A DNA stretch of 64,000 bases, taken from Kushneria marisflavi. GTDB lineage: Bacteria; Pseudomonadota; Gammaproteobacteria; Pseudomonadales; Halomonadaceae. The stretch covers positions 1,550,001 to 1,614,000 of the forward strand of contig NZ_CP021358.1 of NCBI RefSeq assembly GCF_002157205.1, written 5' to 3'. Shown here in pieces: positions 42,394 through 51,415 of the stretch (the first letter of the stretch is position 1; every line of letters begins with the position of its first letter). The translations under genes were made by a program, and so were the position numbers. Under the pieces are notes generated by a model. The model saw nothing but the letters and a program-made list of their open reading frames with translations. It was not told the origin of the DNA and did not search any database.

Positions 42394-43578
42394 CTATGCA
42401 CGATATGTCCGGGCGCGCGTTACCAAGTGACGGTCCTGACCGGGCGCGCCCAGCAGCGACAGTCCCCAGGGGGCCTGGCCTCCGCCTTCTCGATCATCCC
42501 TCAAAAGCGGCATGGAAAGCTGCGGTGCGCCCCAGAGCCCGGCCAGTGCGGTCATGCCCATCAGTCGTTCCCGATAGGCTTCAAGGGGACGACCGGTCAG
42601 ACTCAATAGCGGCGAGGCCCCAGGCGCGGTAGGCAGTGCCAGAAGCTGTGCGCCGTCATCGCTGAAGGTACGCAACGCCTCGATAATCTCGGTGCGGGCC
42701 CGGCGCGCGGCCTGCTCGTCCGCCTCGGTCAATGTCGAACACCATTGAAAGCGGGCCTTGATATCAGGTGCGAGGCGGGGCTGTTCCCGAGAAAGCCACT
42801 CGCCGTGAACCCTCCAGATATCGCGGCCCTGAAGCACCCGAAAGGTGCTTCCCAGATGAGAGAGCCACTGATCCGACAACGCCTGAACCAGCAGATCCTG
42901 ACGGGCGCCCAGTGTTCGGTGAAAGCGCCCTGCCTCGCTGGCCAGCGCCTCGGGCACCAGTAGCGTCATGACACTGCCGGGGGCAGCAGTTCGAGCCTCG
43001 GGCAGGAGTACTTCGGCCACACCTGAAAGCGTGTCATGGTCTCGACACAGCCAGCCCACCGTATCGAAGGAAGGGGCCAGCGGCAGCAGCCCCTCACAGC
43101 TGATGGCACCATGAGTAGGACGAAGCCCCCACAAGCCGTTGTAGCTGGCCGGAATACGAATCGAGCCACCGGTATCAGTGCCCAGTCCGATATCGGCCTC
43201 ATCACGTGCGACAGCAATGGCAGAACCGGAGCTTGAGCCTCCCGGCAGGCGATCGGGCGCCCCCGGATTGATCGGCGTGCCATAGTGCACGTTGGCACCG
43301 TTGAGACTGTAGGCGAACTCATCGGTCTGGGTCTTGCCGACAAGCGCTGCGCCGGCCTTCAGCAGCGCATGCACGCCAGGTGCGGTGCGAGACGCCGGAC
43401 GCTGGGCAGCAGCCCAGTCGGGATTGCCCGCCCCGGTCACCTCACCCTGAATGTCAAAGAGATCCTTCACCGCCAGACGCTGACCGGCCAGCGGACCGTG
43501 CCCCATGCCCGTAGCGATGTCCTCGGGAAGGCCCTTGACCCAGACACTGCGATCCACACGCTCGATGACATCACTCAT
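42394..43578 (-). CDS. Amidase-signature hydrolase
   Basis: 394 residues. The Ser-cisSer-Lys triad is visible: lysine in LAVKDLFDIQG (near residue 38), GGSSSGSAIAVA (about 118-129) and nucleophile region TDTGGSIRIPASYNGLWG (about 140). It is shorter than GatA and lacks its tail. AAGGAG lies five bases before the ATG at 43578. It sits among allantoate-degrading genes, so a small amide such as oxamate, oxalurate or a carbamoyl compound is a plausible substrate; indole-acetamide-type amidases are an alternative. Confidence 0.82.
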   Translation of the reverse strand: MSDVIERVDRSVWVKGLPEDIATGMGHGPLAGQRLAVKDLFDIQGEVTGAGNPDWAAAQRPASRTAPGVHALLKAGAALVGKTQTDEFAYSLNGANVHYGTPINPGAPDRLPGGSSSGSAIAVARDEADIGLGTDTGGSIRIPASYNGLWGLRPTHGAISCEGLLPLAPSFDTVGWLCRDHDTLSGVAEVLLPEARTAAPGSVMTLLVPEALASEAGRFHRTLGARQDLLVQALSDQWLSHLGSTFRVLQGRDIWRVHGEWLSREQPRLAPDIKARFQWCSTLTEADEQAARRARTEIIEALRTFSDDGAQLLALPTAPGASPLLSLTGRPLEAYRERLMGMTALAGLWGAPQLSMPLLRDDREGGGQAPWGLSLLGAPGQDRHLVTRARTYRA

Positions 43579-43778
43579 GTGCACTCCTTCGCCCGGCCGG
43601 CGCTGTTGGGATTCCATGAGTCGTATTGCAACCTTCGTGCCAGTCCGGGGCACTCTGCCAAGCCCCCCGTCCTGCAGCCCTGCCGAGCCGTTCGCCACCG
43701 CAGCTCCTGGTCTCTGACCCACGCATGACATGCACGCCGCCGGTGCATGTTCATCGCTCCATGCCCTCATCGGACGCA

Positions 43779-43804
43779 AAAAGGGCGACCCCTGGGCCGC
43801 CCTT
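43779..43804 (-). terminator. Intrinsic terminator of the rpiR-type gene
   Basis: On the minus strand AAGGGCGGC ... GTCGCCCTT followed by TTTGCG, 20 bases after the regulator's stop. Confidence 0.65.
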
Positions 43805-43824
43805 CCTGGAAAAATGTCATGGTG

Positions 43825-44664
43825 TCAGGCCAGCTCGTCCAGCCCGGAATAGACGTCACTGATCGCATCAATACGAGCACGCCCCTCGCCCAGACGCTTG
43901 TGCAACAGCGCGTTGGCCAGCAGGTTGATCAGGCTCATCACCGAGGTGTAGCTGTCAAAGGCGGAGACACTATCCAGCGGGCACTCCAGCTGCCAGGTCG
44001 GCGAGGTGCCGGTTGCCGCCAGGGTCGGGTCACCGATCAGCAGCGTGTCCAGCCCACTGCCCTTGAGCTGCTCGATGAGCTGCGAGAAACCATGTGCCCG
44101 GCGGCGAAAGCCCATGACGATGGCCAGCGTGCCTTTCGCCACGCCGGTCAACTCCTCTCCCAGCGACTGCCCGGGCAGCGGCGCCAGCCGAACGCCCGGG
44201 CGCACCTGCATCAGCTGCTGGCGCAGATGCAGGGCCGGCGGATAGCCGTTGCGATAGCCGATCACCAGCACTTCCGGGGCACGATCAAGCGCCTCGATCA
44301 AGGCATCAAAGGTCTCGGCGTCGATGGCGGCCAGCATCTGGTGGAGGTTGTCACGTTCGCGCTCGAAGTGGCGCTGGAAACGCTCCAGCCCACTGCCCAG
44401 TGCTTTCGAATCGGTGACCAGCGGCACACCGTGATAGCGCAGCTCGCGGGCGTGCTGGCGCACCTCGCTGAAGCTTGCAAACCCCAGCCGCCGGAAAAGC
44501 CGGCTGACCGTGGCCTTGGAGACCCCGGAGAGCCTGGCAAGCTCGGCACCGCTGTAGACGGCGATGTCATCGAAGTGATCGAGGATAAATCCCGCCACTT
44601 TCTGCTCGTTGGGCGTGAGCTGATCAAACTGCTGTCGCAGTCGCTGCCCCAGATGCTGATCCAT
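43825..44664 (-). CDS. RpiR-family regulator of allantoate catabolism
   Basis: 279 residues. The N-terminal HTH_6 domain (LTPNEQKVAGFILDHFDDIA, LARLSGVSKATVSRLFRRLG) is followed by a SIS sensor domain (VLVIGYRNGYPPALHLRQQL, AIVMGFRRRAHG, FDSYTSVMSLINLLANAL). The start at 44664 has GGGA upstream. It is third in the minus-strand unit after the aminotransferase and amidohydrolase, 98 bases away. An inverted repeat before the aminotransferase start (47282-47306) is its likely operator. SIS domains usually bind phosphosugars; here the ligand may be a ureide. Confidence 0.86.
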   Translation of the reverse strand: MDQHLGQRLRQQFDQLTPNEQKVAGFILDHFDDIAVYSGAELARLSGVSKATVSRLFRRLGFASFSEVRQHARELRYHGVPLVTDSKALGSGLERFQRHFERERDNLHQMLAAIDAETFDALIEALDRAPEVLVIGYRNGYPPALHLRQQLMQVRPGVRLAPLPGQSLGEELTGVAKGTLAIVMGFRRRAHGFSQLIEQLKGSGLDTLLIGDPTLAATGTSPTWQLECPLDSVSAFDSYTSVMSLINLLANALLHKRLGEGRARIDAISDVYSGLDELA

Positions 44665-44762
44665 GGTATTCCCGACGATGCATGGTGTTTGCGAAGAGGA
44701 TAGTGCGACATCACGATCCGGGCAGCGCACTGCCTGCCTGGGCCTCGCCCCGCGTGACGATA

Positions 44763-45992
44763 TCAGACAACCAGCGCCGATACCGCCTGGCTCATGGCAT
44801 TAAGGGCGTCATCCACATCGCGGGCCTGTACTGACTCGTCAGGATGATGACTGATGCCGCGGTCGCAACGCACAAACAGCATGCCGATATCGCAGACCGC
44901 CGCCATGGCCATGCCATCATGACCGGCACCACTGGCCAGTCGCAGGACGGGGCCGGCGGCAGTCCCGGTGGCGGCGTCGATGGCCTTCGTCAGCGTCTCG
45001 ACCAGGCGCGGTGCACAGGCCACTGCCGGGGCCGAATGGGTCTCCTGCCAGTGCCAGGCCAACCCTCGGGTTTCACCAATGCGATCACAGGTTTCGCGAA
45101 TGCCGTTCAGGGTGCGGTCACGGTCTTCATCGCGCTCGGCACGAATGTCGAGCGTCATGCGCACCTCTCCGGGAATCACGTTAACCGCACCGGGAAAGGT
45201 TTCCAGCGAGCCGACCGTGGCCACGATACCGGCAGCGCGCGCCAGGGTTTCAATGGCCACGATCGCCTCGGCGGCACCGGAGAGTGCATCGCGACGCAGG
45301 GCCAGCGGCGTGGTTCCGGCATGGCCGGCCTCACCACTGATCGTGATGACAAAGCGGCGGGCACCGGCGATCGCCGTAACGACCCCCAGCGATCGCCGCT
45401 CGGCTTCCAGCACCGGCCCCTGCTCGATGTGGGCTTCCAGATAGCCGGCAATGTGCTCGGGGGCAAGTGCGGCCTCATTGACGCGTTCGGGGTCGAGACC
45501 GAAATCCACAAACGCCTGCCGCAGTGTCACGCCATCGCGACCGACGATGTCCCACCAGGCTGAATCCCATGTCCCGGCCACCGCGCGGCTGCCCAGAAGT
45601 GCGGTGCCAAAGCGCGTGCCCTCTTCATCGGCAAAGGCCACGACTTCGATCGAGCGGGCCGGACGCTGGGCGGCGGCATTCAGGCGCGCGACGACGCCGA
45701 TCGCCAGCAGAACCCCCAGCGGGCCGTCATAGCGCCCGGCGTTGATGACGCTGTCACTGTGTGAGCCCAGCACCAGCGCGGGCAATGACGGGTCACTGCC
45801 TGCAAGCCGCCCCCACTGGTTACCGGCAGCGTCCTGCCAGGTCTGCATGCCGGCGTCCTGCATCCATTGCGCCAGCTGCGCGTTGGCGCGGGCATGTTCC
45901 GGCGTCAGGTAGCAGCGCGTCAGCTGACCGGCATCAGCGGAAATGGCCGCGAGCTGGTCACAGGCCGCAACAATGGCGTCGCCGTTATACAT
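44763..45992 (-). CDS. hpxK: Allantoate amidohydrolase (M20 hydantoinase/carbamoylase family)
   Basis: 409 residues. The di-metal site is visible: histidine in LGSHSDSVINAGRYDGPLG (near 84-100), acidic pair in AFADEEGTRFG (near 130), HIEQGPVLE (near 198), and the late SGAGHDGMAMA (near 358). The dimerisation domain GEAGHAGTTPLALRRDAL is typical. It would hydrolyse allantoate to ureidoglycine, ammonia and CO2. N-carbamoyl amino-acid hydrolase is the alternative by sequence; the overlap of its start with the aminotransferase stop (ATGTATAA) favours allantoate. Confidence 0.87.
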   Translation of the reverse strand: MYNGDAIVAACDQLAAISADAGQLTRCYLTPEHARANAQLAQWMQDAGMQTWQDAAGNQWGRLAGSDPSLPALVLGSHSDSVINAGRYDGPLGVLLAIGVVARLNAAAQRPARSIEVVAFADEEGTRFGTALLGSRAVAGTWDSAWWDIVGRDGVTLRQAFVDFGLDPERVNEAALAPEHIAGYLEAHIEQGPVLEAERRSLGVVTAIAGARRFVITISGEAGHAGTTPLALRRDALSGAAEAIVAIETLARAAGIVATVGSLETFPGAVNVIPGEVRMTLDIRAERDEDRDRTLNGIRETCDRIGETRGLAWHWQETHSAPAVACAPRLVETLTKAIDAATGTAAGPVLRLASGAGHDGMAMAAVCDIGMLFVRCDRGISHHPDESVQARDVDDALNAMSQAVSALVV

Positions 45993-47259
45993 GAGTGCGC
46001 TCCGGCGTCTGCTGCGCGGTCTGTTGTGTCTTTTGCTGATAGTGCTCGCGAGCGGCACCGGCGCCGCTGCCGGCGGTGATGCTCACCCCGGCCTGACGAA
46101 GCACTTCCTCGAGCGCGGCCAGGGTGGTCATGACGGTATCGCGACGAGCGTTGTAGCCCATGGTGCCGATGCGCCAGATACGCCCATGCAGCGGACCGAA
46201 GGAAGTACCGATCTCGATGGCGTAGTCATCCAGCAGCGTGCGGCGCAACACTTCGCCTTCCACTCCGTCGGGAATATAAATGCCGACCACGTTGTTCATG
46301 CGGTGGCGCTGATCGCCGAAGAGCTCAAGCCCCATCGCCGACAGCCCTGCCGTCATCGCACCGCCATGCAGGGCATGGCGGGCGATCGCCTGATCCATAC
46401 CCTCATTAACCAGCAAACGAGCGCATTCACGCGCGCCGTACAGCATGCTGGTGGCTTCGGTGTGGTGATTGAGCCGCGCCTCGCCCCAGTAGTCGAGGAT
46501 CATCGACAGATCGAAATAGTTCGAGCGGATGCGCACGCCGCGTCCGGCATCGTGACCATCACCGACCAGCCCGGCCTCGATATGAGCCCGCCCGCGGATG
46601 CACTCGACCGCCCGTGGAGACAGCGTGGTCGGCGCACTGCCGGAAGGGCCGGCCAGGCATTTCTGCAGACCGGCGGTCACCGCATCAAGCTGCCAGGCAT
46701 CGGTATCGAGCACGTTGCCGGCAAGCGAGGCGGTCGCATCGGTATAAAAGAGCACGTCATGCGCGCGGCAAATACCGCCAATCTCTTCAAGCGGCTGGCA
46801 CATGGTGGTGGAGGTATCACCCTGAACCATGGCCAGCACCTTCGGTCGCACCTCGCGAATGGCGGTTTCGACCTGCTCGGGGGTGAAGACCTCGCCCCAC
46901 TCGACCTCGATGATGTGCACTTCAGCACCAGCGCGCTCGGCAATCTCGCGCAACAGATGGCCAAAGCGGCCAAAGACCGGCACCAGTACCCGATCCCCCG
47001 GCTCGATCAGCGAGACCAGCACCGCCTCGATGCCCGCACGCGAGGTGCCATCGACCAGCAGCGTGGCCTCGTTTTTCGTACGAAAGACGTCGCGATAAAG
47101 CGCTTGGGTCTCGTTCATGCAGGCGGTCATCGCCGGGTCATACTGGCCGATCAGCGGCGCGGACATGGCACGCAGCACGCGCGGATCGGCATTGATCGGC
47201 CCGGGGCCCATCAGAAGGCGTGTCGGGGGATTGAAGGACTCGAAGGACTCGAAGGACAT
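45985..47259 (-). CDS. hpxJ: (S)-ureidoglycine-glyoxylate aminotransferase (PucG/HpxJ type)
   Basis: 424 residues of class V PLP aminotransferases. It has the N-terminal LLMGPGPINADPRVLRAMS, GTSRAGIEAVLVSL, the aspartate in LFYTDATASLAGN, and the PLP lysine in GLQKCLAGPSGSAP. The stretch RSNYFDLSMILDYWG followed by HHTEATSMLYG resembles ureidoglycine-glyoxylate aminotransferases more than serine-glyoxylate ones. It converts ureidoglycine and glyoxylate to oxalurate and glycine. The ATG at 47259 follows GAGG. It leads the minus-strand unit and overlaps the amidohydrolase start by eight bases. Confidence 0.88.
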   Translation of the reverse strand: MSFESFESFNPPTRLLMGPGPINADPRVLRAMSAPLIGQYDPAMTACMNETQALYRDVFRTKNEATLLVDGTSRAGIEAVLVSLIEPGDRVLVPVFGRFGHLLREIAERAGAEVHIIEVEWGEVFTPEQVETAIREVRPKVLAMVQGDTSTTMCQPLEEIGGICRAHDVLFYTDATASLAGNVLDTDAWQLDAVTAGLQKCLAGPSGSAPTTLSPRAVECIRGRAHIEAGLVGDGHDAGRGVRIRSNYFDLSMILDYWGEARLNHHTEATSMLYGARECARLLVNEGMDQAIARHALHGGAMTAGLSAMGLELFGDQRHRMNNVVGIYIPDGVEGEVLRRTLLDDYAIEIGTSFGPLHGRIWRIGTMGYNARRDTVMTTLAALEEVLRQAGVSITAGSGAGAAREHYQQKTQQTAQQTPERTHV

Positions 47260-47281
47260 GGCAGGCAACCTCGTTACGATC

Positions 47282-47306
47282 GTTTCATATAGATGCTATA
47301 GGAAAC
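47282..47306. promoter_or_regulatory. Probable RpiR operator upstream of the aminotransferase gene
   Basis: Ten-base arms GTTTCATATA and TATAGGAAAC around a five-base spacer, one mismatch, 23 bases before the aminotransferase start. The outer GTTTC/GAAAC arms resemble those of RpiR-family sites. Confidence 0.5.
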
Positions 47307-47343
47307 CATGATTGCAAAGCGACCCCCTGGAGCGATTGATTTT

Positions 47344-47358
47344 CATGATCGGATCATG
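47344..47358. promoter_or_regulatory. Palindrome in the aminotransferase/TAXI divergent region
   Basis: CATGATCGGATCATG is a perfect seven-base inverted repeat around one G. Its binder is unknown; it lies midway between the two divergent starts. Confidence 0.3.
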
Positions 47359-47513
47359 GTCGCATTCTTGATTCTGACCCGAATAAAACTTTTTCGAAAC
47401 TTAAGCTAGTTAGATGGTCGTTTTGCAGTCGGGCCGATGCCGCAGTAACTTGTTGTCACCTGGCTGGCAGTGCCGGTCACAAGGAATAACAAGCCACAAA
47501 AAGGAACCTTTTC

Positions 47514-48500
47514 ATGATCAAACGCCAGACGCTTACTGCAATGCTGTCAGCGACCGTCATGACGCTGGGGGCACTCGCCATGTCCACCACCAGCGCTCAG
47601 GCTGGTGAACAAAAATTCATGACCATCGGCACCGGCGGTCAGACCGGCGTTTACTACGTGGTGGGTCAGTCCATTTGTCGCTTCGTCAATCAGGGCGACA
47701 GCGGCTACCGCTGTAATGCACCGTCGACCGGCGCCTCGGTGGCCAACGTCAACGGTATCGAAAATGGCGATCTGGACATGGGTGTGGCCCAGTCTGACGT
47801 TCAGTACAACGCCTATCACGGTGAAGGCCAGTTTGAAGGCAAGCCGCATGAAGATCTGCGCAGCGTCTTTGCCATGCATGGTGAGCCGCTGACGCTGGTG
47901 GCACGCGCCGACTCCGGCATCAAGACGCTGGACGATCTGAAGGGCAAGCGCGTCAACATCGGCAACCCGGGTTCCGGCAACCGCGCGACCATGGAAGTCG
48001 TCATGGCTGCCAAGGGCTGGACCACCAGCGACTTCGCCCTCGCCTCCGAGCTCGACAGCGCCGAACAGGCCTCCGCGCTTGCCGATAACAACATCGATGC
48101 CATGGTGTTTGTCGCAGGCCACCCCAATGGCTCGATTCAGGAAGCCACCACCACCACCGATGCCCGCATCATTCCGCTGGACGGTGAAGTGATCCAGAAG
48201 CTGGTGGAAGAAAACCCCTACTACAGCTTCTATGAAATTCCTGGTGGCATGTACAAGGGCAACCCGGACGACATCAAGACCTTCGGTGTGGGGGCTACGG
48301 TCGTCAGCTCCGAGAAGGTCAATCCGGATCTGGTCTATGCGGCCGTCAGCGCTGTATTCGATAACTTTGATCGTTTCAAGAAGCTCCATCCTGCCTTTGC
48401 CACGCTTGACCCGAAAACCATGGTCAATCAGGGCCTGTCAGCGCCGCTGCATGAAGGAGCCAAGCGCTACTATCAGGAAAAGGGCTGGCTCAGCGAGTAA
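47514..48500 (+). CDS. TAXI-family TRAP transporter receptor
   Basis: 328 residues. A signal peptide (MLSATVMTLGALAMSTTSAQA) is cleaved before GEQKF. The mature protein has the TAXI hallmarks: MTIGTGGQTGVYYVVGQSIC at the start, STGASVANVNGIENGDLDMG and GKRVNIGNPGSGNRATMEVV near residue 150. It binds a carboxylate such as glutamate or another acid and hands it to a fused TRAP permease. AAGGAAC lies before the ATG at 47514. A terminator separates it from the permease, which would give more receptor than permease. Confidence 0.92.
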   Translation: MIKRQTLTAMLSATVMTLGALAMSTTSAQAGEQKFMTIGTGGQTGVYYVVGQSICRFVNQGDSGYRCNAPSTGASVANVNGIENGDLDMGVAQSDVQYNAYHGEGQFEGKPHEDLRSVFAMHGEPLTLVARADSGIKTLDDLKGKRVNIGNPGSGNRATMEVVMAAKGWTTSDFALASELDSAEQASALADNNIDAMVFVAGHPNGSIQEATTTTDARIIPLDGEVIQKLVEENPYYSFYEIPGGMYKGNPDDIKTFGVGATVVSSEKVNPDLVYAAVSAVFDNFDRFKKLHPAFATLDPKTMVNQGLSAPLHEGAKRYYQEKGWLSE

Positions 48501-48553
48501 GCCCGGCTGACCCGGGCCGCATCCATGGCGACACGGGTCACCCTTGACGACGC

Positions 48554-48578
48554 AACGCCTCCAGCCGGGGGCGTTTTG
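48554..48578 (+). terminator. Attenuating terminator between TAXI receptor and permease
   Basis: AACGCCTCC and GGGGGCGTT with loop AGCC, followed by TTG. The T-run is short, so partial read-through into the permease is likely. Confidence 0.55.
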
Positions 48579-48634
48579 TCTTTTCCGATCCGGACACCTG
48601 CGCCGGAAAGGTCCTGCCGCCAGAGGATGCGGAC

Positions 48635-51241
48635 ATGAACACAACCCCTTCTTCGACCGAACGCCCGGAAGTGGATGCCAGAGAACTGGCTGCCGTAGCA
48701 GATACCGGCGGACGCAAGTTACAGGGCACCACCGGGCGCCTGTTGCTGATCGTGGCCGTGACGTGGTCACTTTTTCAACTCTGGATTACCTCACCGCTGC
48801 CCTACGCCATGGGCTTCGGCGTTTTTAGTGCCACCGAGGCACGCTCTATTCACCTGGGCTTTGCGCTCTTTCTGGCCTTTCTGTCCTGGCCGGCGTTCAA
48901 GCGTTCTCCAAAGGATCGCATCCCGATCACGGACTGGATCATGGCGGCGGTGGCCGCCTTCTGCGCGCTCTATATCTATCTGTTTTACGACCAGCTCTCC
49001 AGCCGCCCCGGCAATCCGATTACCCAGGATGTCATTGTGGGTGTGATGGGGCTGATCCTGCTGCTGGAAGGCACTCGCCGGGCACTCGGTCCGCCGTTGA
49101 TGATCGTGGCGATGGTCTTTCTGGGCTATTCCCTGGCTGGCCCGTACATGCCGGGCATGCTGGCCCATCGCGGCGTCAGCTTCGAGGCCCTGATCAATCA
49201 TCAGTGGCTGACCACTCAGGGCGTCTTCGGTATCGCTCTGGGCGTGTCCACCAGTTTCGTTTTCCTGTTCGTGCTGTTTGGCGCCCTGCTCGACAAGGCC
49301 GGCGCCGGCAATTATTTCATCAAGGTGGCCTTTTCGATGCTGGGCCACTATCGAGGTGGCCCGGCCAAGGCCGCCGTGGTGGCCTCGGGGCTGACCGGTC
49401 TGATTTCGGGCTCCTCGATCGCCAATACGGTGACCACCGGTACCTTTACCATTCCCATGATGAAGCGAGTGGGCTTTTCTCCCACCAAGGCCGGCGCGGT
49501 CGAAGTGGCTTCCTCGGTCAACGGCCAGATCATGCCGCCGGTCATGGGGGCCGCGGCCTTTTTGATGGTCGAATACGTTGGCATTCCCTATGTTGAGGTC
49601 ATCAAGCACGCCTTCCTGCCGGCAATGATCTCCTATATCGCCCTGTTCTATATCGTGCATCTTGAAGCGATGAAGGCCGGCATGCAGGGGCTTGAGAGTG
49701 CCAATCCGCCCAGGCCCTGGCTTTACAAGCTGCTGGGATTTGCCACCGGCCTGGTCGGTCTGATGGCCCTTAGCGCCGCCGTCTATTACGGACTCGGCTG
49801 GCTCAAGCCGGTGCTGGGCGAGGCCACCTCCTGGGTGGTGTCGGTCGCGCTGATGGTGATCTACGTTGGCCTTTTGAAGCTGGGGTCCCGCTATCCCGAG
49901 CTTGAGCATGATTCACCCGATACCAGCATCACCACCCTGCCGCAGACCCGCCCCACGGTCATGGTGGGGCTGCACTATCTGCTGCCGGTGGTGGTACTGG
50001 TCTGGTGTCTGATGGTCGAGCGCCTCTCTCCCGGGCTTTCCGCCTTCTGGGCGACAGTGTTGATGATGATCATCATGCTGACCCAGCGGCCGCTGGATGC
50101 CCTGTTCCGCGGGCGCCTGGCGCTGGGCGAGAACCTGCGCGAAGGCGTGTTTGATCTCTGGAGCGGGCTGGTCGATGGCGCGCGCAACATGGTCGGCATC
50201 GGCATCGCGACCGCCACCGCCGGCATCATCGTCGGGGCAGTTTCACAGACCGGCGTGGGCCTGGTGCTGGCCGATCTGGTCGAGCATCTCTCGATGGGCA
50301 GCCTCTTTTTGATGCTGCTCCTCACGGCCGTATTGAGCCTGATTCTGGGTATGGGGCTGCCGACCACGGCCAACTACATCGTGGTGTCGGCACTGCTGGC
50401 CCCGGTCATCGTGCAGCTCGGTCAGCAGCAGGGTCTGATCGTGCCGCTGATCGCGGTGCACCTGTTCGTGTTCTATTTCGGCATCATGGCCGATGTCACG
50501 CCACCGGTGGGACTGGCCTCCTTTGCGGCGGCCGCCATTTCAGGTGCCGACCCCATACGTACCGGTTTTCAGGCCTTCTGGTATAGCCTGCGCACGGCGG
50601 CGCTGCCGTTTCTGTTCATCTTCAACACCGACCTTTTGCTCATCAACGTCGATCTCTGGCACGGCATCCTGATCTTTGTAGTAGCGACCCTCGCCATGCT
50701 GGTCTTTGCCGCCGCCACCCAGGGCTGGTTTGTGGTGCGCAATCGCTGGCACGAGACCATCTTGCTGCTGCTGGTGGCCTTCACCCTGTTCCGCCCCGGC
50801 TTCTGGCAGGACATGATCGAGCCGCCCTTCAAGGAGATGCCGCCGGCACAGTTTGCTCAGGCCTACGGCGAGCTGGAGGCAGGGCAGACGATGCGGGTAG
50901 CGGTTGAAGGGCTTGATGACTACGGCGCCCCCATGCGTCTGGTGATCGAGGTGCCGGTGGTAGAAGGCGACAGCGGCCAGGCACGGCTGGACAATCTGGG
51001 TCTGGCCTTGCGTCAGGACGGAGAGACCACAATTGTGGATACGGTCGGCTGGGGCAGTCAGGCAAGCGAGCTGGGGCTGGACATGGATCAGACCATTGTC
51101 AGCGTCGAACTGCCCCGCGAGCGTTTTGCCAAGGAGTGGCTGTGGATTCCGGCCCTTTTAATACTGGCCTTGATTGTCTACTTTCAGCGCAGGCGCCGAT
51201 CCAGTCACACTGAATCGCGTACGGCTCAGACCACTTCCTGA
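48635..51241 (+). CDS. TRAP transporter fused 4TM-12TM permease
   Basis: 868 residues. The small-permease part (four spans, residues about 25-170) is fused to a DctM-type large permease (LFGALLDKAGAGNYFIKVAF, SGLTGLISGSSIANTVTTGTF, VNGQIMPPVMGAAAFLMVEY, then ILGMGLPTTANYIVVSALLA). A C-terminal soluble region near 740-840 resembles a PDZ-like strand domain (GSQASELGLDMDQTIVSVEL) before a last span. This fused form is the usual partner of TAXI receptors. GAGG lies before the ATG. Confidence 0.92.
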   Translation: MNTTPSSTERPEVDARELAAVADTGGRKLQGTTGRLLLIVAVTWSLFQLWITSPLPYAMGFGVFSATEARSIHLGFALFLAFLSWPAFKRSPKDRIPITDWIMAAVAAFCALYIYLFYDQLSSRPGNPITQDVIVGVMGLILLLEGTRRALGPPLMIVAMVFLGYSLAGPYMPGMLAHRGVSFEALINHQWLTTQGVFGIALGVSTSFVFLFVLFGALLDKAGAGNYFIKVAFSMLGHYRGGPAKAAVVASGLTGLISGSSIANTVTTGTFTIPMMKRVGFSPTKAGAVEVASSVNGQIMPPVMGAAAFLMVEYVGIPYVEVIKHAFLPAMISYIALFYIVHLEAMKAGMQGLESANPPRPWLYKLLGFATGLVGLMALSAAVYYGLGWLKPVLGEATSWVVSVALMVIYVGLLKLGSRYPELEHDSPDTSITTLPQTRPTVMVGLHYLLPVVVLVWCLMVERLSPGLSAFWATVLMMIIMLTQRPLDALFRGRLALGENLREGVFDLWSGLVDGARNMVGIGIATATAGIIVGAVSQTGVGLVLADLVEHLSMGSLFLMLLLTAVLSLILGMGLPTTANYIVVSALLAPVIVQLGQQQGLIVPLIAVHLFVFYFGIMADVTPPVGLASFAAAAISGADPIRTGFQAFWYSLRTAALPFLFIFNTDLLLINVDLWHGILIFVVATLAMLVFAAATQGWFVVRNRWHETILLLLVAFTLFRPGFWQDMIEPPFKEMPPAQFAQAYGELEAGQTMRVAVEGLDDYGAPMRLVIEVPVVEGDSGQARLDNLGLALRQDGETTIVDTVGWGSQASELGLDMDQTIVSVELPRERFAKEWLWIPALLILALIVYFQRRRRSSHTESRTAQTTS

Positions 51242-51245
51242 AGCA

Positions 51246-51278
51246 CTGCGCCGCCCGATATGGCATCGGGCGGCGCAG
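51246..51278 (+). terminator. Strong hairpin after the TRAP permease
   Basis: Fourteen-base perfect arms CTGCGCCGCCCGAT and ATCGGGCGGCGCAG with a five-base loop, four bases after the stop. There is no T-tract; it may end transcription with Rho or protect the 3' end. Confidence 0.5.
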
Positions 51279-51415
51279 GAAAACCGGCACTACTGCAGGT
51301 TACCAATCCTGCAAAAGTTTAAACCGCGCTCAACTTTGTAAATACCGGCTGTGGATTAAATTTTGTCGAAAGCGTTAAATAGGACCAGATTCATACCATT
51401 TTGAGGTGCACACTC

